From Tidjanibacter sp. (GTDB taxonomy: Bacteria > Bacteroidota > Bacteroidia > Bacteroidales > Rikenellaceae): a DNA stretch of 64,000 bases. A model generated the notes under the pieces. The model was given only the letters and a program-made list of their open reading frames with translations. It was not told the origin of the DNA and made no database searches. The position numbers were made by a program, and so were the translations under genes. This document shows, piece after piece, positions 26,567 to 34,850 of this stretch (position 1 is the first letter of the stretch; each line of letters opens with the position of its first letter). Where the stretch lies: assembly GCA_017390585.1 (NCBI GenBank), contig JAFPBB010000073.1, forward strand, positions 1 to 64,000, read 5' to 3'.

Positions 26567-26640
26567 CTTTTTACGTCTTATTTATTTTGCATCCAATTGG
26601 TTGTCTTTTTGGGGGTGGATTTCTCATCCTTCAAACACAA

Positions 26641-26678
26641 AGCAAAGGCAAGTGCCATAGTGGAACATTGCCTTTGCT
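26641..26678 (-). terminator. Hairpin between rpsO and pnp
   Basis: AGCAAAGGCAA (26641-26651) pairs with TTGCCTTTGCT (26668-26678). The T tract after it on the minus strand is weak (TTGTGTTTG), so it is more likely a partial terminator or RNA-processing site than a full stop, as for the rpsO-pnp hairpin region in E. coli. Confidence 0.55.
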
Positions 26679-26703
26679 GTTGCATTCTCTTCTCAAGCGT
26701 AGC

Positions 26704-26976
26704 CTATTTACGGATACCGAGAGCCTTGATGATTGCCCTGTAGCGCTCGATGTCTACACGTTTGAGATAGTCGAGCAGCTGACGACGTTTACCTACGAGG
26801 CGGAGCAGCGCGCGCTGGGTTCCGTAGTCGTGACGGTTCTGTTTCATGTGCTCGGTAAGGTGGTTGATACGGTAGGTAAAAAGTGCTACCTGGCTCTCAG
26901 GCGAACCAGTGTCTACTTTCGAAGCACCGTACTGACCGAAAAGCTCCTGCTTTTTCTCTGCGTTCAAATAACTCAT
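26704..26976 (-). CDS. rpsO: 30S ribosomal protein S15
   Basis: Primary 16S rRNA-binding protein of the small subunit platform. The 90-residue product shows the S15 signature ([37 protein letters not shown], with the conserved H, D and S contacts). Length is typical. It has its own promoter within an AT heptamer repeat, and pnp follows in the same direction. Confidence 0.96.
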   Translation of the reverse strand: MSYLNAEKKQELFGQYGASKVDTGSPESQVALFTYRINHLTEHMKQNRHDYGTQRALLRLVGKRRQLLDYLKRVDIERYRAIIKALGIRK

Positions 26977-27047
26977 TTTCTGATATTTATTAGTTATGTT
27001 CCACTTTACGACGAATCCGCCTTATCGAATATCGCCAAAGCGTGGCG

Positions 27048-27077
27048 CAAAAGTACAAATAAATTTCAAAATGCAAA
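27048..27077 (-). promoter_or_regulatory. rpsO promoter
   Basis: Minus-strand -7 box TACTTTTG (27048-27055); TTTG at 27074-27077 lies 18 bases upstream and fits the -33 element. That TTTG belongs to the TTTTGAA/TTTTGCA heptamer repeat. Right after the -7 box come CGCCA and TGGCG, which would pair at the 5' end of the mRNA. Confidence 0.6.
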
Positions 27078-27096
27078 ATTCAAAATTCAAAATTTT
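27065..27096. repeat. Heptamer repeat in the rpsO promoter
   Basis: TTCAAAATGCAAAATTCAAAATTCAAAA-type run, the same heptamers as at 110-142, 1624-1662, 1773-1804, 2032-2064 and 4876-4909. In this place it supplies several TTTG motifs on the minus strand at seven-base steps. Confidence 0.65.
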
Positions 27097-27183
27097 TTGA
27101 TTTTTAGGACATTATATGGCCTCCTCGACTCCGAAACGCGCCCCACAGAAGGCTTCGGCGTTTTCAAATCCCAAGATTCACCT

Positions 27184-27191
27184 TATCTTTG
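27184..27191 (+). promoter_or_regulatory. apbE promoter -7 box, start codon adjacent
   Basis: TATCTTTG, perfect match, with TTTC 18 bases upstream (27162-27165). Only four bases separate it from the ATG at 27196, so the mRNA would start at or within a base or two of the start codon. Confidence 0.55.
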
Positions 27192-27195
27192 CGCT

Positions 27196-28221
27196 ATGAA
27201 AAAGTTTGGACCCATCCTCATAGCACTCCTTGCCGCCCTGGTTGTCGCCCTCATCGTGGTCGATTGCAGGCGCAAACCCTCGCTGCAGCCCCAGCCACAC
27301 ATCACCCTGCGTGGACAGGCCCTCGGCACCTTCTACCAAATCACCGCCCTCGGCACCCTGCCCAACGACTTCCAGCAGAGGCTCGACTCCCTCTTTGGGG
27401 TGGCCAACTCTTCGATGAGCATCTTCGACAAAGGGTCGCTCCTGAGTCGCATCAACCGCGGCGAGTGCTCCACTGCCGACCACCACATTGCACACTGCAT
27501 CTCCGTGGCCGAGGGGGTGAGTCGCCTCTCCGGGGGCTACTACGACATCACCATCCGCCCCTTGGTGGAGGCCTTCGGTTTTGCGGGCAAGAACCCCGAC
27601 TACACCGTCCGCGTCGACTCGCTCCTCGAATTTGTGGGCTACGAGAAGCTGAGGCTCAATGGGTTGGAGGTCATCAAGTCCGACCCGAGGGTCACCATCG
27701 ACCTCAACTCCATAGCCAAGGGCTACACCGTCGACCTTGCCGCCTCGCTCTTGGAGTCGTGTGGCGTGGAGAGCTACCTTGTGGACATCGGCGGCGAGAT
27801 CTTCTGTCGCGGCACCAATCCTCGCGGTGAGCAGTGGGGTGTGGGTGTGGAGACCCCCTTCGAGGGCAACTTCTCCATCACGGGTGAGCACCTGACCACC
27901 ATAATCCGCGTCTCCAATCTCGCGATGGCCACCAGCGGCAACTACCGCAACTTCCGCACCGCACCCGACGGTCGCAAATTCACACACATCATCGACCCCC
28001 ACACCGGAGCCAACACCACATCCTCGCTCCTCTCCGCCACCGTCTTGGCCGAGAGTTGCACCCTCGCCGACGCCTATGGCACTATGTTCATAGCACTCGG
28101 GCTCGAGCGCGCACGCGAGGTTGCCGAGCGCGAGGGCATCGCCGCCCTCTTCATCTACGACGACGGAGGCACAATGAGGGTGGAGCGCACCAGGGAGTTC
28201 AACCGCATAATCAAAGAGTAG
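27196..28221 (+). CDS. apbE: FAD:protein FMN transferase (ApbE family)
   Basis: ApbE attaches FMN covalently to Thr or Ser of target flavoproteins such as Na+-NQR and RNF subunits on the periplasmic side. The 341-residue protein has an N-terminal hydrophobic segment (about 5-22) that anchors or exports it, followed by the family motifs IDLNSIAKGYTVD, YLVDIGGEI and THIIDPHTG, which form the FAD and Mg sites. The open frame extends far upstream, but the ATG at 27196 directly after the promoter is the only one giving a signal sequence. pcrA begins seven bases after its stop. No nqr or rnf genes are adjacent, so the substrate flavoprotein lies elsewhere. Confidence 0.9.
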   Translation: MKKFGPILIALLAALVVALIVVDCRRKPSLQPQPHITLRGQALGTFYQITALGTLPNDFQQRLDSLFGVANSSMSIFDKGSLLSRINRGECSTADHHIAHCISVAEGVSRLSGGYYDITIRPLVEAFGFAGKNPDYTVRVDSLLEFVGYEKLRLNGLEVIKSDPRVTIDLNSIAKGYTVDLAASLLESCGVESYLVDIGGEIFCRGTNPRGEQWGVGVETPFEGNFSITGEHLTTIIRVSNLAMATSGNYRNFRTAPDGRKFTHIIDPHTGANTTSSLLSATVLAESCTLADAYGTMFIALGLERAREVAEREGIAALFIYDDGGTMRVERTREFNRIIKE

Positions 28222-28227
28222 GAAAGA

Positions 28228-30654
28228 ATGCTTAGCAAAGAAGAGATATCCATACTTCAGGGGCTCAACCCCGCACAGGAGGCCGCGGTGAGGGACTACA
28301 CCTCGCCCTCGCTCATTGTGGCAGGTGCCGGCTCGGGCAAGACCCGCGTGCTCACCTGTCGCATAGCCTGGATGATTTCGCAGGGTGTTGCCCCGTGGGA
28401 GATTATGGCTCTCACCTTCACCAACAAGGCCGCCAAGGAGATGAGGGAGCGAATCACGGCAATGGTGGGCGAGGAGAAGGGTCGCTACATCTGGATGGGC
28501 ACCTTCCACTCCATCTTCCTCCGCATACTCTATGCCGAGGTGGAGCACATAGGTTTCCAGCCCAACTTCACCATCTATGACACCGCCCAGAGTGAGAGCC
28601 TCATCAAACGCATAATCAAGGATTTGCAGCTCAGCGACGAGGTCTACAAGCCCCGCGAGGTGCGCTCACGCATATCGCTCGCAAAGAACAACCTTGTCAC
28701 CCCCCAAGCCTACGAGGCCAATGCCTCCTTCACCGAGGAGGACAAAAAGCGTCGCCAGCCCCAATTCTACCAGATCTACAAGGGCTATTGCGCCGCCTGC
28801 AAGCAGAACAATGCGATGGATTTCGACGACCTGCTGCTCCAGACCAACATCCTCTTCCGCGACCATCCCGACGTGTTGGAGAAATACCGCCAGAAGTTCA
28901 AGTACATCCTCGTGGATGAGTATCAGGACACCAACGTGGCGCAGTATATCATCGTCCGCAACCTCGCGGCGGGAAGTTCGAAGATCTGCGTTGTGGGCGA
29001 CGATGCACAGAGCATCTACTCCTTCCGTGGTGCCAAAATCGAGAACATCCTCCGCTTCCAGCGCGACTTCCCCGAGGCACGACTCTTCAAGCTCGAGCAG
29101 AACTACCGCTCCACACGCACCATAGTCGAGGCCGCCAACAGCATCATCGAGCACAACAAACACCGCATCAAAAAGCGCGTCTACTCGGAGAATGCCCGAG
29201 GTGAGAAAATCAAGCTCCTGAGGGCCTACACCGAGGGTGAGGAGGCTCAGATGGTGGCCACAGGCATCCGCACAGCACACGCCCTCGACGGCTCGGACGA
29301 CTGGAGCAACATCGCCATCCTCTACCGCACCAACGCCCAATCGCGTGCGCTCGAGGAGGCTCTCCGCAAGCGCGACATCCCCTACCGCATCTACGGCGGC
29401 CACTCCTTCTACGACCGCAAGGAGGTCAAGGACCTGATGGCCTACTTCAAGACCATAGCCAACCCCCGCGACGACGAGTCGCTGCTGCGCATCATCAACT
29501 ACCCCGCACGCGGCATTGGCGATGTGACCATCAACCGCATCCGTGAGTTTGCCGCAGCCAAAGGGGTGAGTCTCTGGGAGGCTCTCTCCAATGCCACCCC
29601 CGAGGAGCAGGCCCTCTTGGGCAAGAGAGTGATGGAGTTCCACTCGCTCATCTACTCCCTCTCGTTGCTCCGCAGCGAGAAGACCCTCTACGAATTTGGC
29701 CTCGAGGTGGCCACCCGCTCCGGACTCATCTCCAGCTTCAAACTCAACCCCTCGCCCGAGAACGAGAGCGCACTCCAGAACATCGAGGAGCTGCTCAATG
29801 CAATGCAGAACTTCCGCCACGAGATGATTGAGGTGGCTGGTGCAGAGGAGGTTACGGAGCCCTCGCTCGAGGTGTGGTTGCAGAATATCTCGCTGCTGAC
29901 CGATATGGACGAGAAGGATGTGGAGCGCAAAAATTGGGTGACGCTGATGACCGTCCACGCCTCCAAAGGACTCGAGTTCGACCACATTTTCATCACGGGT
30001 CTCGAGGAAAACCTCTTCCCGAGTCTCAACTCCATAGCCTCGCCCGAGCAGGTCGAGGAGGAGCGAAGGCTCTTCTATGTGGCCGTAACGAGGGCCAAGG
30101 TGGATGTGACAATCTCCTTTGCCGAGACCCGCTTCAAGTGGGGCAACACGGAGTTCAGCCGCCCCAGCCGCTTCCTCAAGGAGATCGACCCCGCCTACCT
30201 CGACGTGCGATTCGAGGAGCGCGAGGAGAAGGGGGAGCGCGAGAACGGACGAGAGCGCATCGAGGAGCTCAAGCGTCGCTACGACCAGCGCGAAAATCGC
30301 ACCGTTGTGGACCGACGCGACTACTACTCGCGCGGCACACGTCCCACCCCCTATGGTCAGCCCACCGCACCCTCCTACGGTGGTCGCCACACCTCCCCCA
30401 CCACCCCGTCGCATCCGCCAATGCCCGACACCTCGAGGATGAAGAGCGTGGGTGTTCGCAACACCGAGAGCGGCGAGAAGGTAAGTTCGGGTAGCGGCTA
30501 CAGTGTGGGTCAGAGGGTGAGCCACGCCCGCTTCGGCGTGGGTTGCATCAAGGACATCGAGGTGCTCACCAAGGATATGAAAATCACCGTGGAGTTCGAA
30601 GAGTTCGGCACCAAATCGCTCCTGGCCGCCTATGCCAAACTAACCATCCTGTAG
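28228..30654 (+). CDS. pcrA: ATP-dependent DNA helicase PcrA/UvrD
   Basis: SF1A 3'-5' helicase acting in nucleotide excision repair, replication restart and removal of RecA. The 808-residue protein has Walker A AGAGSGKT (residues 32-39), DEYQDTN motif II, QNYRSTR motif IV, VTLMTVHASKGLEFD motif V and RRLFYVAVTRAK motif VI. A Pro/Ser/Gly-rich linker (about 690-765) precedes the C-terminal Tudor-like domain (GQRVSHARFGVGCIKDIE), as in PcrA, which contacts RNA polymerase. It is the second gene of an operon with apbE. Confidence 0.95.
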   Translation: MLSKEEISILQGLNPAQEAAVRDYTSPSLIVAGAGSGKTRVLTCRIAWMISQGVAPWEIMALTFTNKAAKEMRERITAMVGEEKGRYIWMGTFHSIFLRILYAEVEHIGFQPNFTIYDTAQSESLIKRIIKDLQLSDEVYKPREVRSRISLAKNNLVTPQAYEANASFTEEDKKRRQPQFYQIYKGYCAACKQNNAMDFDDLLLQTNILFRDHPDVLEKYRQKFKYILVDEYQDTNVAQYIIVRNLAAGSSKICVVGDDAQSIYSFRGAKIENILRFQRDFPEARLFKLEQNYRSTRTIVEAANSIIEHNKHRIKKRVYSENARGEKIKLLRAYTEGEEAQMVATGIRTAHALDGSDDWSNIAILYRTNAQSRALEEALRKRDIPYRIYGGHSFYDRKEVKDLMAYFKTIANPRDDESLLRIINYPARGIGDVTINRIREFAAAKGVSLWEALSNATPEEQALLGKRVMEFHSLIYSLSLLRSEKTLYEFGLEVATRSGLISSFKLNPSPENESALQNIEELLNAMQNFRHEMIEVAGAEEVTEPSLEVWLQNISLLTDMDEKDVERKNWVTLMTVHASKGLEFDHIFITGLEENLFPSLNSIASPEQVEEERRLFYVAVTRAKVDVTISFAETRFKWGNTEFSRPSRFLKEIDPAYLDVRFEEREEKGERENGRERIEELKRRYDQRENRTVVDRRDYYSRGTRPTPYGQPTAPSYGGRHTSPTTPSHPPMPDTSRMKSVGVRNTESGEKVSSGSGYSVGQRVSHARFGVGCIKDIEVLTKDMKITVEFEEFGTKSLLAAYAKLTIL

Positions 30655-30682
30655 GGTTGTAGGCGAGCCTCGGAGAGGAGAT

Positions 30683-30747
30683 AAAATAAGGTAGGAAATA
30701 TGGTACGTTTTCAAGCCAAACGTACCATATTTCCTACCTTATTTTTT
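30683..30747. terminator. Long perfect bidirectional terminator
   Basis: A 28-bp perfect inverted repeat (30683-30710 with 30718-30745, seven-base loop) flanked by A and T runs, between converging pcrA and PAP2 genes. The stem is unusually long and contains the string AAATATGGTACGTTTT, which also occurs at 63577-63594. Confidence 0.85.
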
Positions 30748-30754
30748 CGCACAC

Positions 30755-31351
30755 CTAACCGCGCAACTCTCTAATGTGCAGTCGTTTGTCGGCCAGATTC
30801 ACAAGCCAGCTCACAAAAGCACCCACCAAGGCGCCCAAAATCCAGCCAAAGAGTATCTGAGAGGGGAAGTGGACACCCAAATAGATTCTCGAGTAGCCCA
30901 CAGCAAAGACCCACGCGGCCATCCACGGCCAATAGGCCCTACTCTCGCGCAGTGCACCCAGCCCCACAACCAGAAAAATACTCATCGTGGTGGCCGCGTG
31001 GGCCGATATGGTGCCATAGCGGCCGAAGATGCAGTGCTCCTGCTTGATGGGGTCCCACACGAGGTGGAGTTGTTCGCGGATGCCCTCAACGCGGTTGGGG
31101 CGCAACATCTGGTAGGTCTCCTTGAAGTAGTTGCAAATCTGGTCGCTCAAGGCAACTCCCACAACAACCGCCAGCAGAATCACCACCATATAGCGCCACC
31201 CCCAACGCCGATAGACCATCCACAAGAGAAACAAGTAGAGCGGAGCCCAAGTGAGCTTCTCCGAGGTGAGCCACATCAGGCGGTCGAGAACAAGGCCGCC
31301 ATCGAAATTGAGCGCGAGCATTGCGCTATGGTCAAGTGCTGTGAGATTCAT
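30755..31351 (-). CDS. PAP2-family membrane phosphatase
   Basis: A 198-residue inner membrane protein of the PAP2 (acid phosphatase, lipid phosphatase) superfamily. Five to six hydrophobic helices are visible. The three phosphatase motifs appear as KETYQMLRP (K...RP, about 78-86), SAHAATT (PSGH equivalent, about 116-122) and SRIYLGVHFPSQ (SR...H, about 155-166). Members dephosphorylate undecaprenyl pyrophosphate or lipid A. Its active site would face the periplasm. It is the last gene before the shared terminator; its spacing from the zinc peptidase (93 bp) leaves co-transcription uncertain. Confidence 0.85.
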   Translation of the reverse strand: MNLTALDHSAMLALNFDGGLVLDRLMWLTSEKLTWAPLYLFLLWMVYRRWGWRYMVVILLAVVVGVALSDQICNYFKETYQMLRPNRVEGIREQLHLVWDPIKQEHCIFGRYGTISAHAATTMSIFLVVGLGALRESRAYWPWMAAWVFAVGYSRIYLGVHFPSQILFGWILGALVGAFVSWLVNLADKRLHIRELRG

Positions 31352-31444
31352 TGTGTTTGGGTATAGTGGGTTTGGTGGAGGTGGATAGGGTGCTCCCCAG
31401 GGGAGTCGAGAGTCTGCCCTCCGCAGAGGTGGTTAGTAGGCCAA

Positions 31445-32122
31445 TTAGTTGTTGTCGCGGGCAAAGCCGAGGTAGTAGAGGAGGGTGGCAATGGCACTCA
31501 AGGCAGCCACAAGGTAGGTGCGCGCAGCCCAACGGAGCGACACCGTGGCACCCTTCATCTGCTCGGGATTCAACACACCGCTACCCTCGAGCCAACGAAT
31601 GGCACGAGCCGAAGCGTTGTACTCCACAGGCAGAGTGACCAACGAGAAGAGTGCCGAGGCGGCAATCATAGCAATGCCCACCCAGAAGATTGCAGGCACG
31701 CTGTTGATAAGCAAGATACCCAACACAATCACCCAAGTGGAGAGCGACGAGGATATCTGGATGACGGGGACAAGCGCCGAGCGGAGTCGGAGGGGTGCAT
31801 AGCCATAGGCGTGCTGCACGGCGTGGCCACACTCGTGGGCTGCGACGGCGGCTGCGGCTATGGATGCGCTGGAGTAGACACTCTCGCTGAGGTTGACGGT
31901 GCGAGTGGCGGGGTTGTAGTGGTCGGTGAGGTGGCCGCGTGTGGAGATCACCTTCACGTCGTGGATGCCGTGGTCGCGCAACATACGCTCGGCCACATCC
32001 TTGCCGGTGAATCCGCCAGGGAAGTGTACGCGCGAATACTTGTTGAAGACCGAATTGAGGCGCAGTTGCACGATGAGGCCCGCCACGCCGATGACGATAA
32101 GCAAAAGAATCGATGTTGACAT
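31445..32122 (-). CDS. Membrane zinc metallopeptidase (YugP/Zn_peptidase_2 family)
   Basis: The 225-residue protein has an N-terminal membrane helix (about 4-20), the zinc-binding HECGH motif at H96-H100 in AAHECGHAVQH, and two further hydrophobic helices around 118-165 and one near the C-terminus. This matches the YugP-like neutral zinc metallopeptidases, whose substrates are unknown. The start is set at the ATG at 32122, directly before the membrane helix. The ~100-base gap to the SDR gene shows no terminator. Confidence 0.85.
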   Translation of the reverse strand: MSTSILLLIVIGVAGLIVQLRLNSVFNKYSRVHFPGGFTGKDVAERMLRDHGIHDVKVISTRGHLTDHYNPATRTVNLSESVYSSASIAAAAVAAHECGHAVQHAYGYAPLRLRSALVPVIQISSSLSTWVIVLGILLINSVPAIFWVGIAMIAASALFSLVTLPVEYNASARAIRWLEGSGVLNPEQMKGATVSLRWAARTYLVAALSAIATLLYYLGFARDNN

Positions 32123-32223
32123 TGTCTGTTCTCTGTTTCTAACTATTAAATAAGGGTTGCACAATCGTAGTGCGAGGCGCCACAAGCACCCCGCCTACAA
32201 CACAAACGCACCCAGGGGCACAA

Positions 32224-32988
32224 CTATTGTTCGAGGAACTTATAGTAGGAGTCGGCCTGCGCGGTGGGGGTGAGCACAATCTCGCTGATGTTGACGTGGG
32301 GAGGCTGCATTGCCGCCCAAACGATTGCCTCGGCAACATCCTCACCCTTAAGAGGTTGGAGACCCTTGTAGACACCATCGGCACGGTCCTTGTCGCCGTG
32401 GAAGCGGACCACGGAGAACTCGGTCTCAACCATTCCGGGGCGAATCTCGGTCACTCGGATGCGGTGGCGCAGGAAGTCGATACGCATACCGTGGCTGAGT
32501 GCGTGTACGGCGTGCTTGGTGGCGCAATAGACGTTGCCGTTCTCATAGACCTGCGTGCCCGCGGTGGAGCCGAGGTTGATGATGTGGCCGCCCTCGCCGC
32601 GCTCAATCATTCGGTTGGCCACAGCGCGGGTGATATAGAGAAGGCCCTTGACGTTGGTGTCGATCATAGCGTTCCAATCGGCAGTGGCGCCCTCATTGAG
32701 GTGCTCCAAACCCGACGCGAGGCCCGCGTTGTTGACGAGGATGTCGATCTGGGCAAACTCCTCGGGCAGAGCCTCGAGAGCCGCCTCACACATAGCCTTC
32801 TCTCTCACGTCGAACGATGCCACGCAGACCTCCGCACCAAACTGCTCCTTCAGCTCGGCCTTGAGTGCTGCCAGGCGTTCGCTGCGACGTCCTGTGATGA
32901 TTATTTTGTAACCCTCCTCGGCAAATGCTCGTGCGGTGGCCTCGCCGATACCGGAGGTTGCGCCGGTGATCAATACTACTTTACTCAT
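32224..32988 (-). CDS. Short-chain dehydrogenase/reductase, YdfG-like
   Basis: A 254-residue NAD(P)-dependent oxidoreductase. The nucleotide-binding TGATSGIGEA motif is at 8-17, the Arg pair in TGRRSERL favours NADPH, NNAG is at 86-89, and the catalytic residues are S141, Y154 and K158. The tail resembles E. coli YdfG, which oxidises serine and 3-hydroxy acids (and reduces malonic semialdehyde). The start at 32988 is clear from the family; the much longer open frame upstream is not coding. It is divergent from the LolC/E-like permease gene. Confidence 0.88.
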   Translation of the reverse strand: MSKVVLITGATSGIGEATARAFAEEGYKIIITGRRSERLAALKAELKEQFGAEVCVASFDVREKAMCEAALEALPEEFAQIDILVNNAGLASGLEHLNEGATADWNAMIDTNVKGLLYITRAVANRMIERGEGGHIINLGSTAGTQVYENGNVYCATKHAVHALSHGMRIDFLRHRIRVTEIRPGMVETEFSVVRFHGDKDRADGVYKGLQPLKGEDVAEAIVWAAMQPPHVNISEIVLTPTAQADSYYKFLEQ

Positions 32989-33050
32989 ACTCTTGCGGTG
33001 TAAAAAAAAGATGTTATATGTTTTGTGAGGTAAATATATCAATTTTTTTG

Positions 33051-33058
33051 TACTTTTG
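33051..33058 (+). promoter_or_regulatory. -7 box for the LolC/E-like operon
   Basis: TACTTTTG, perfect match, 21 bases before the ATG at 33080. The TTG at 33056 lies inside this box and is not a likely start. Confidence 0.55.
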
Positions 33059-33079
33059 AGCCACAAGAGAGCGAAAAAG

Positions 33080-34324
33080 ATGGCCAAAGGGAATATTGAA
33101 CTATTTCTGGCCCGACGGATATCCTCCGCCTCGGGACGCCGCAGCGGTGCTATGACGGGCATTGCCCGCATCTCCGTGGCCATAAGTATGGCCGTCATCT
33201 TCGTGGCCCTCTCCGTGGTGGGCGGATTCAAAGTGGCTCTCAGCGAGAAACTTACGGGACTCAACAGCCACATCACCGTGGACGTGGCACAGGCCCACAA
33301 CGCGCCCCAAGCCGAGCCTCTCGTGCGCAACGAGGAGTTTGAGGCAAGGGTCGCCACGATGGAGCACTTCGCCTCGCTCACCACCTACACCTCCCGCTCC
33401 GGAATTGTGCGTAGTAAGGAGGCAATGCAGGGTGTGGTGCTGCGCGGCGTGGAGCCCTCCTACGACTCGCTCTACTTCGCCTCCGCACTCATCGAAGGCT
33501 CCCTGCCACGCATCGAGACCCCCGAACGCAAAAAGGATCTGCTCATCTCCAAGAGCCTCGCCTCGATCATTGATGTGGGTGTGGGCGACAAGGTGGAGTT
33601 CATCTTCACCTCCCCCTCGGCCCCCATCAGGCGCGAGAGTTTCAAGGTGTGCGGCATCTACTCCACGGGGCTCTCGCAGATGGAGTTGGGACTCACGCTC
33701 ACCGACGCACGCAACGTAAGGCGCATAAATGGTTGGGCCGAGAATGAGGTCTCGGGCTACAAGATTATGGCCACCTCGATGGAGTATATGGAGTCGCTCT
33801 GCAGCGACGTGAGGGCCGAGGCCTACCTCTGTGGCGACTCCCGCATTTGGCGCACCGCCCACATCGGCAACAACTATCCCCAGCTCTTCGATTGGCTCGC
33901 CACCCACGACATAAATGGTGCTGTGATTGTGGTCATTATGCTCGCCGTGGCGCTGCTCAATATGATTTCGGCACTGCTGATCATCATCTTCGAACACATC
34001 CGCACCATCGGCACACTCAAGGCTCTCGGTATGCGTAACCGCTCGATTCACAAGCTCTTCCTGTGGTGTGGACTGCGCGTCATACTCATCGGCCAACTCT
34101 GGGGCAACCTCGTGGCAAGTGCCCTGCTGCTTGCCCAGCACCTCACCGGATTCATCGCCCTCGATGCCGAGGCCTACCTCATCGACAGGGTGCCCGTGGC
34201 ATTCGATTGGGGGTGGTGGTTGGGTATGAACGTGGCCATCCCCGTGGTGCTCACCCTGCTGCTCGCCATTCCCGTGGCAGTCACCTCGCGCATCCGCCCC
34301 GACCAAACCATCAAGTACAGCTAA
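33080..34324 (+). CDS. FtsX-like ABC transporter permease (LolC/LolE type)
   Basis: The 414-residue inner membrane protein has one N-terminal helix (about 22-48), a large periplasmic domain (about 50-275, MacB_PCD-like, with VVLRGVEPSYDSLYF) and three C-terminal helices within about 280-405 (FtsX domain), the topology of LolC/LolE, which extract lipoproteins from the inner membrane. The coupling segment IFEHIRTIGTLKALGM is well conserved. No LolD ATPase is adjacent, so it would use one encoded elsewhere. It heads an operon with two small envelope proteins. Confidence 0.88.
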   Translation: MAKGNIELFLARRISSASGRRSGAMTGIARISVAISMAVIFVALSVVGGFKVALSEKLTGLNSHITVDVAQAHNAPQAEPLVRNEEFEARVATMEHFASLTTYTSRSGIVRSKEAMQGVVLRGVEPSYDSLYFASALIEGSLPRIETPERKKDLLISKSLASIIDVGVGDKVEFIFTSPSAPIRRESFKVCGIYSTGLSQMELGLTLTDARNVRRINGWAENEVSGYKIMATSMEYMESLCSDVRAEAYLCGDSRIWRTAHIGNNYPQLFDWLATHDINGAVIVVIMLAVALLNMISALLIIIFEHIRTIGTLKALGMRNRSIHKLFLWCGLRVILIGQLWGNLVASALLLAQHLTGFIALDAEAYLIDRVPVAFDWGWWLGMNVAIPVVLTLLLAIPVAVTSRIRPDQTIKYS

Positions 34325-34345
34325 CCCCCTAACAACCACCGCACT

Positions 34346-34837
34346 ATGAAGTCTCTCCTCCGCCATTGGGCCGCCATTGCCACCCTCCTCTTTGGAGTGT
34401 TGTTCCTCACGGGATGCAGCCTCATCTCGCTCGACGACTTCACGCTCCACAACGCACGCATCGTGGGCCTCGACTTCACAAAGGGTGCCACAGTGGAGAT
34501 GACCATCGAGAACACCTCCCTCTTCAAGGTGAACATCACGGGTGGAGAGCTCACCGCCTACCATCGCGGCAGGCCCATCGGGGAGCTCTATCTCCAGACT
34601 CCCGCCACACTCCCCGGGCGCTCCACCACCACCGTCACCGTGGAGATTGGCTTCCGTTTCCGCTCCGCATCGGCGGCACTCAGTGCGCTCGGAGCACTGA
34701 AGTCCTCACCCGACGACATCACCATTGGTGGCTACGGCGAGGGCAGGGTTTGGTTCTTCAAGAAGCGTTTTGAGCGCAGCGAGGTGCCACTTTCGAAATT
34801 TATTGCTATCTTTGGCGAAGTGTCCAACTATTTATAG
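34346..34837 (+). CDS. LEA type 2-like lipoprotein
   Basis: A 163-residue protein with a lipoprotein signal (FLTGCSLISL, cysteine near 24) and a single beta-sandwich domain resembling LEA14/WHy proteins (VEMTIENTSLFKVNITGGELTAYHRGRPIGE). Such proteins are seen as small envelope lipoproteins in Bacteroidetes; the function is not known. It begins 21 bases after the permease gene and its stop lies 13 bases before the next start, so it is the middle gene of an operon. Confidence 0.65.
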   Translation: MKSLLRHWAAIATLLFGVLFLTGCSLISLDDFTLHNARIVGLDFTKGATVEMTIENTSLFKVNITGGELTAYHRGRPIGELYLQTPATLPGRSTTTVTVEIGFRFRSASAALSALGALKSSPDDITIGGYGEGRVWFFKKRFERSEVPLSKFIAIFGEVSNYL

Positions 34838-34850
34838 AAGAGAAACTACC

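Noticed and set aside
24386..26743. Long plus-strand open frame opposite pnp
   Set aside because: Antisense shadow; pnp is complete on the minus strand, and the frame crosses into rpsO antisense.
32989..33384. N-terminal extension of the SDR gene in the open frame
   Set aside because: It runs antisense through the divergent permease gene; the SDR family starts at MSKVVLITGA.
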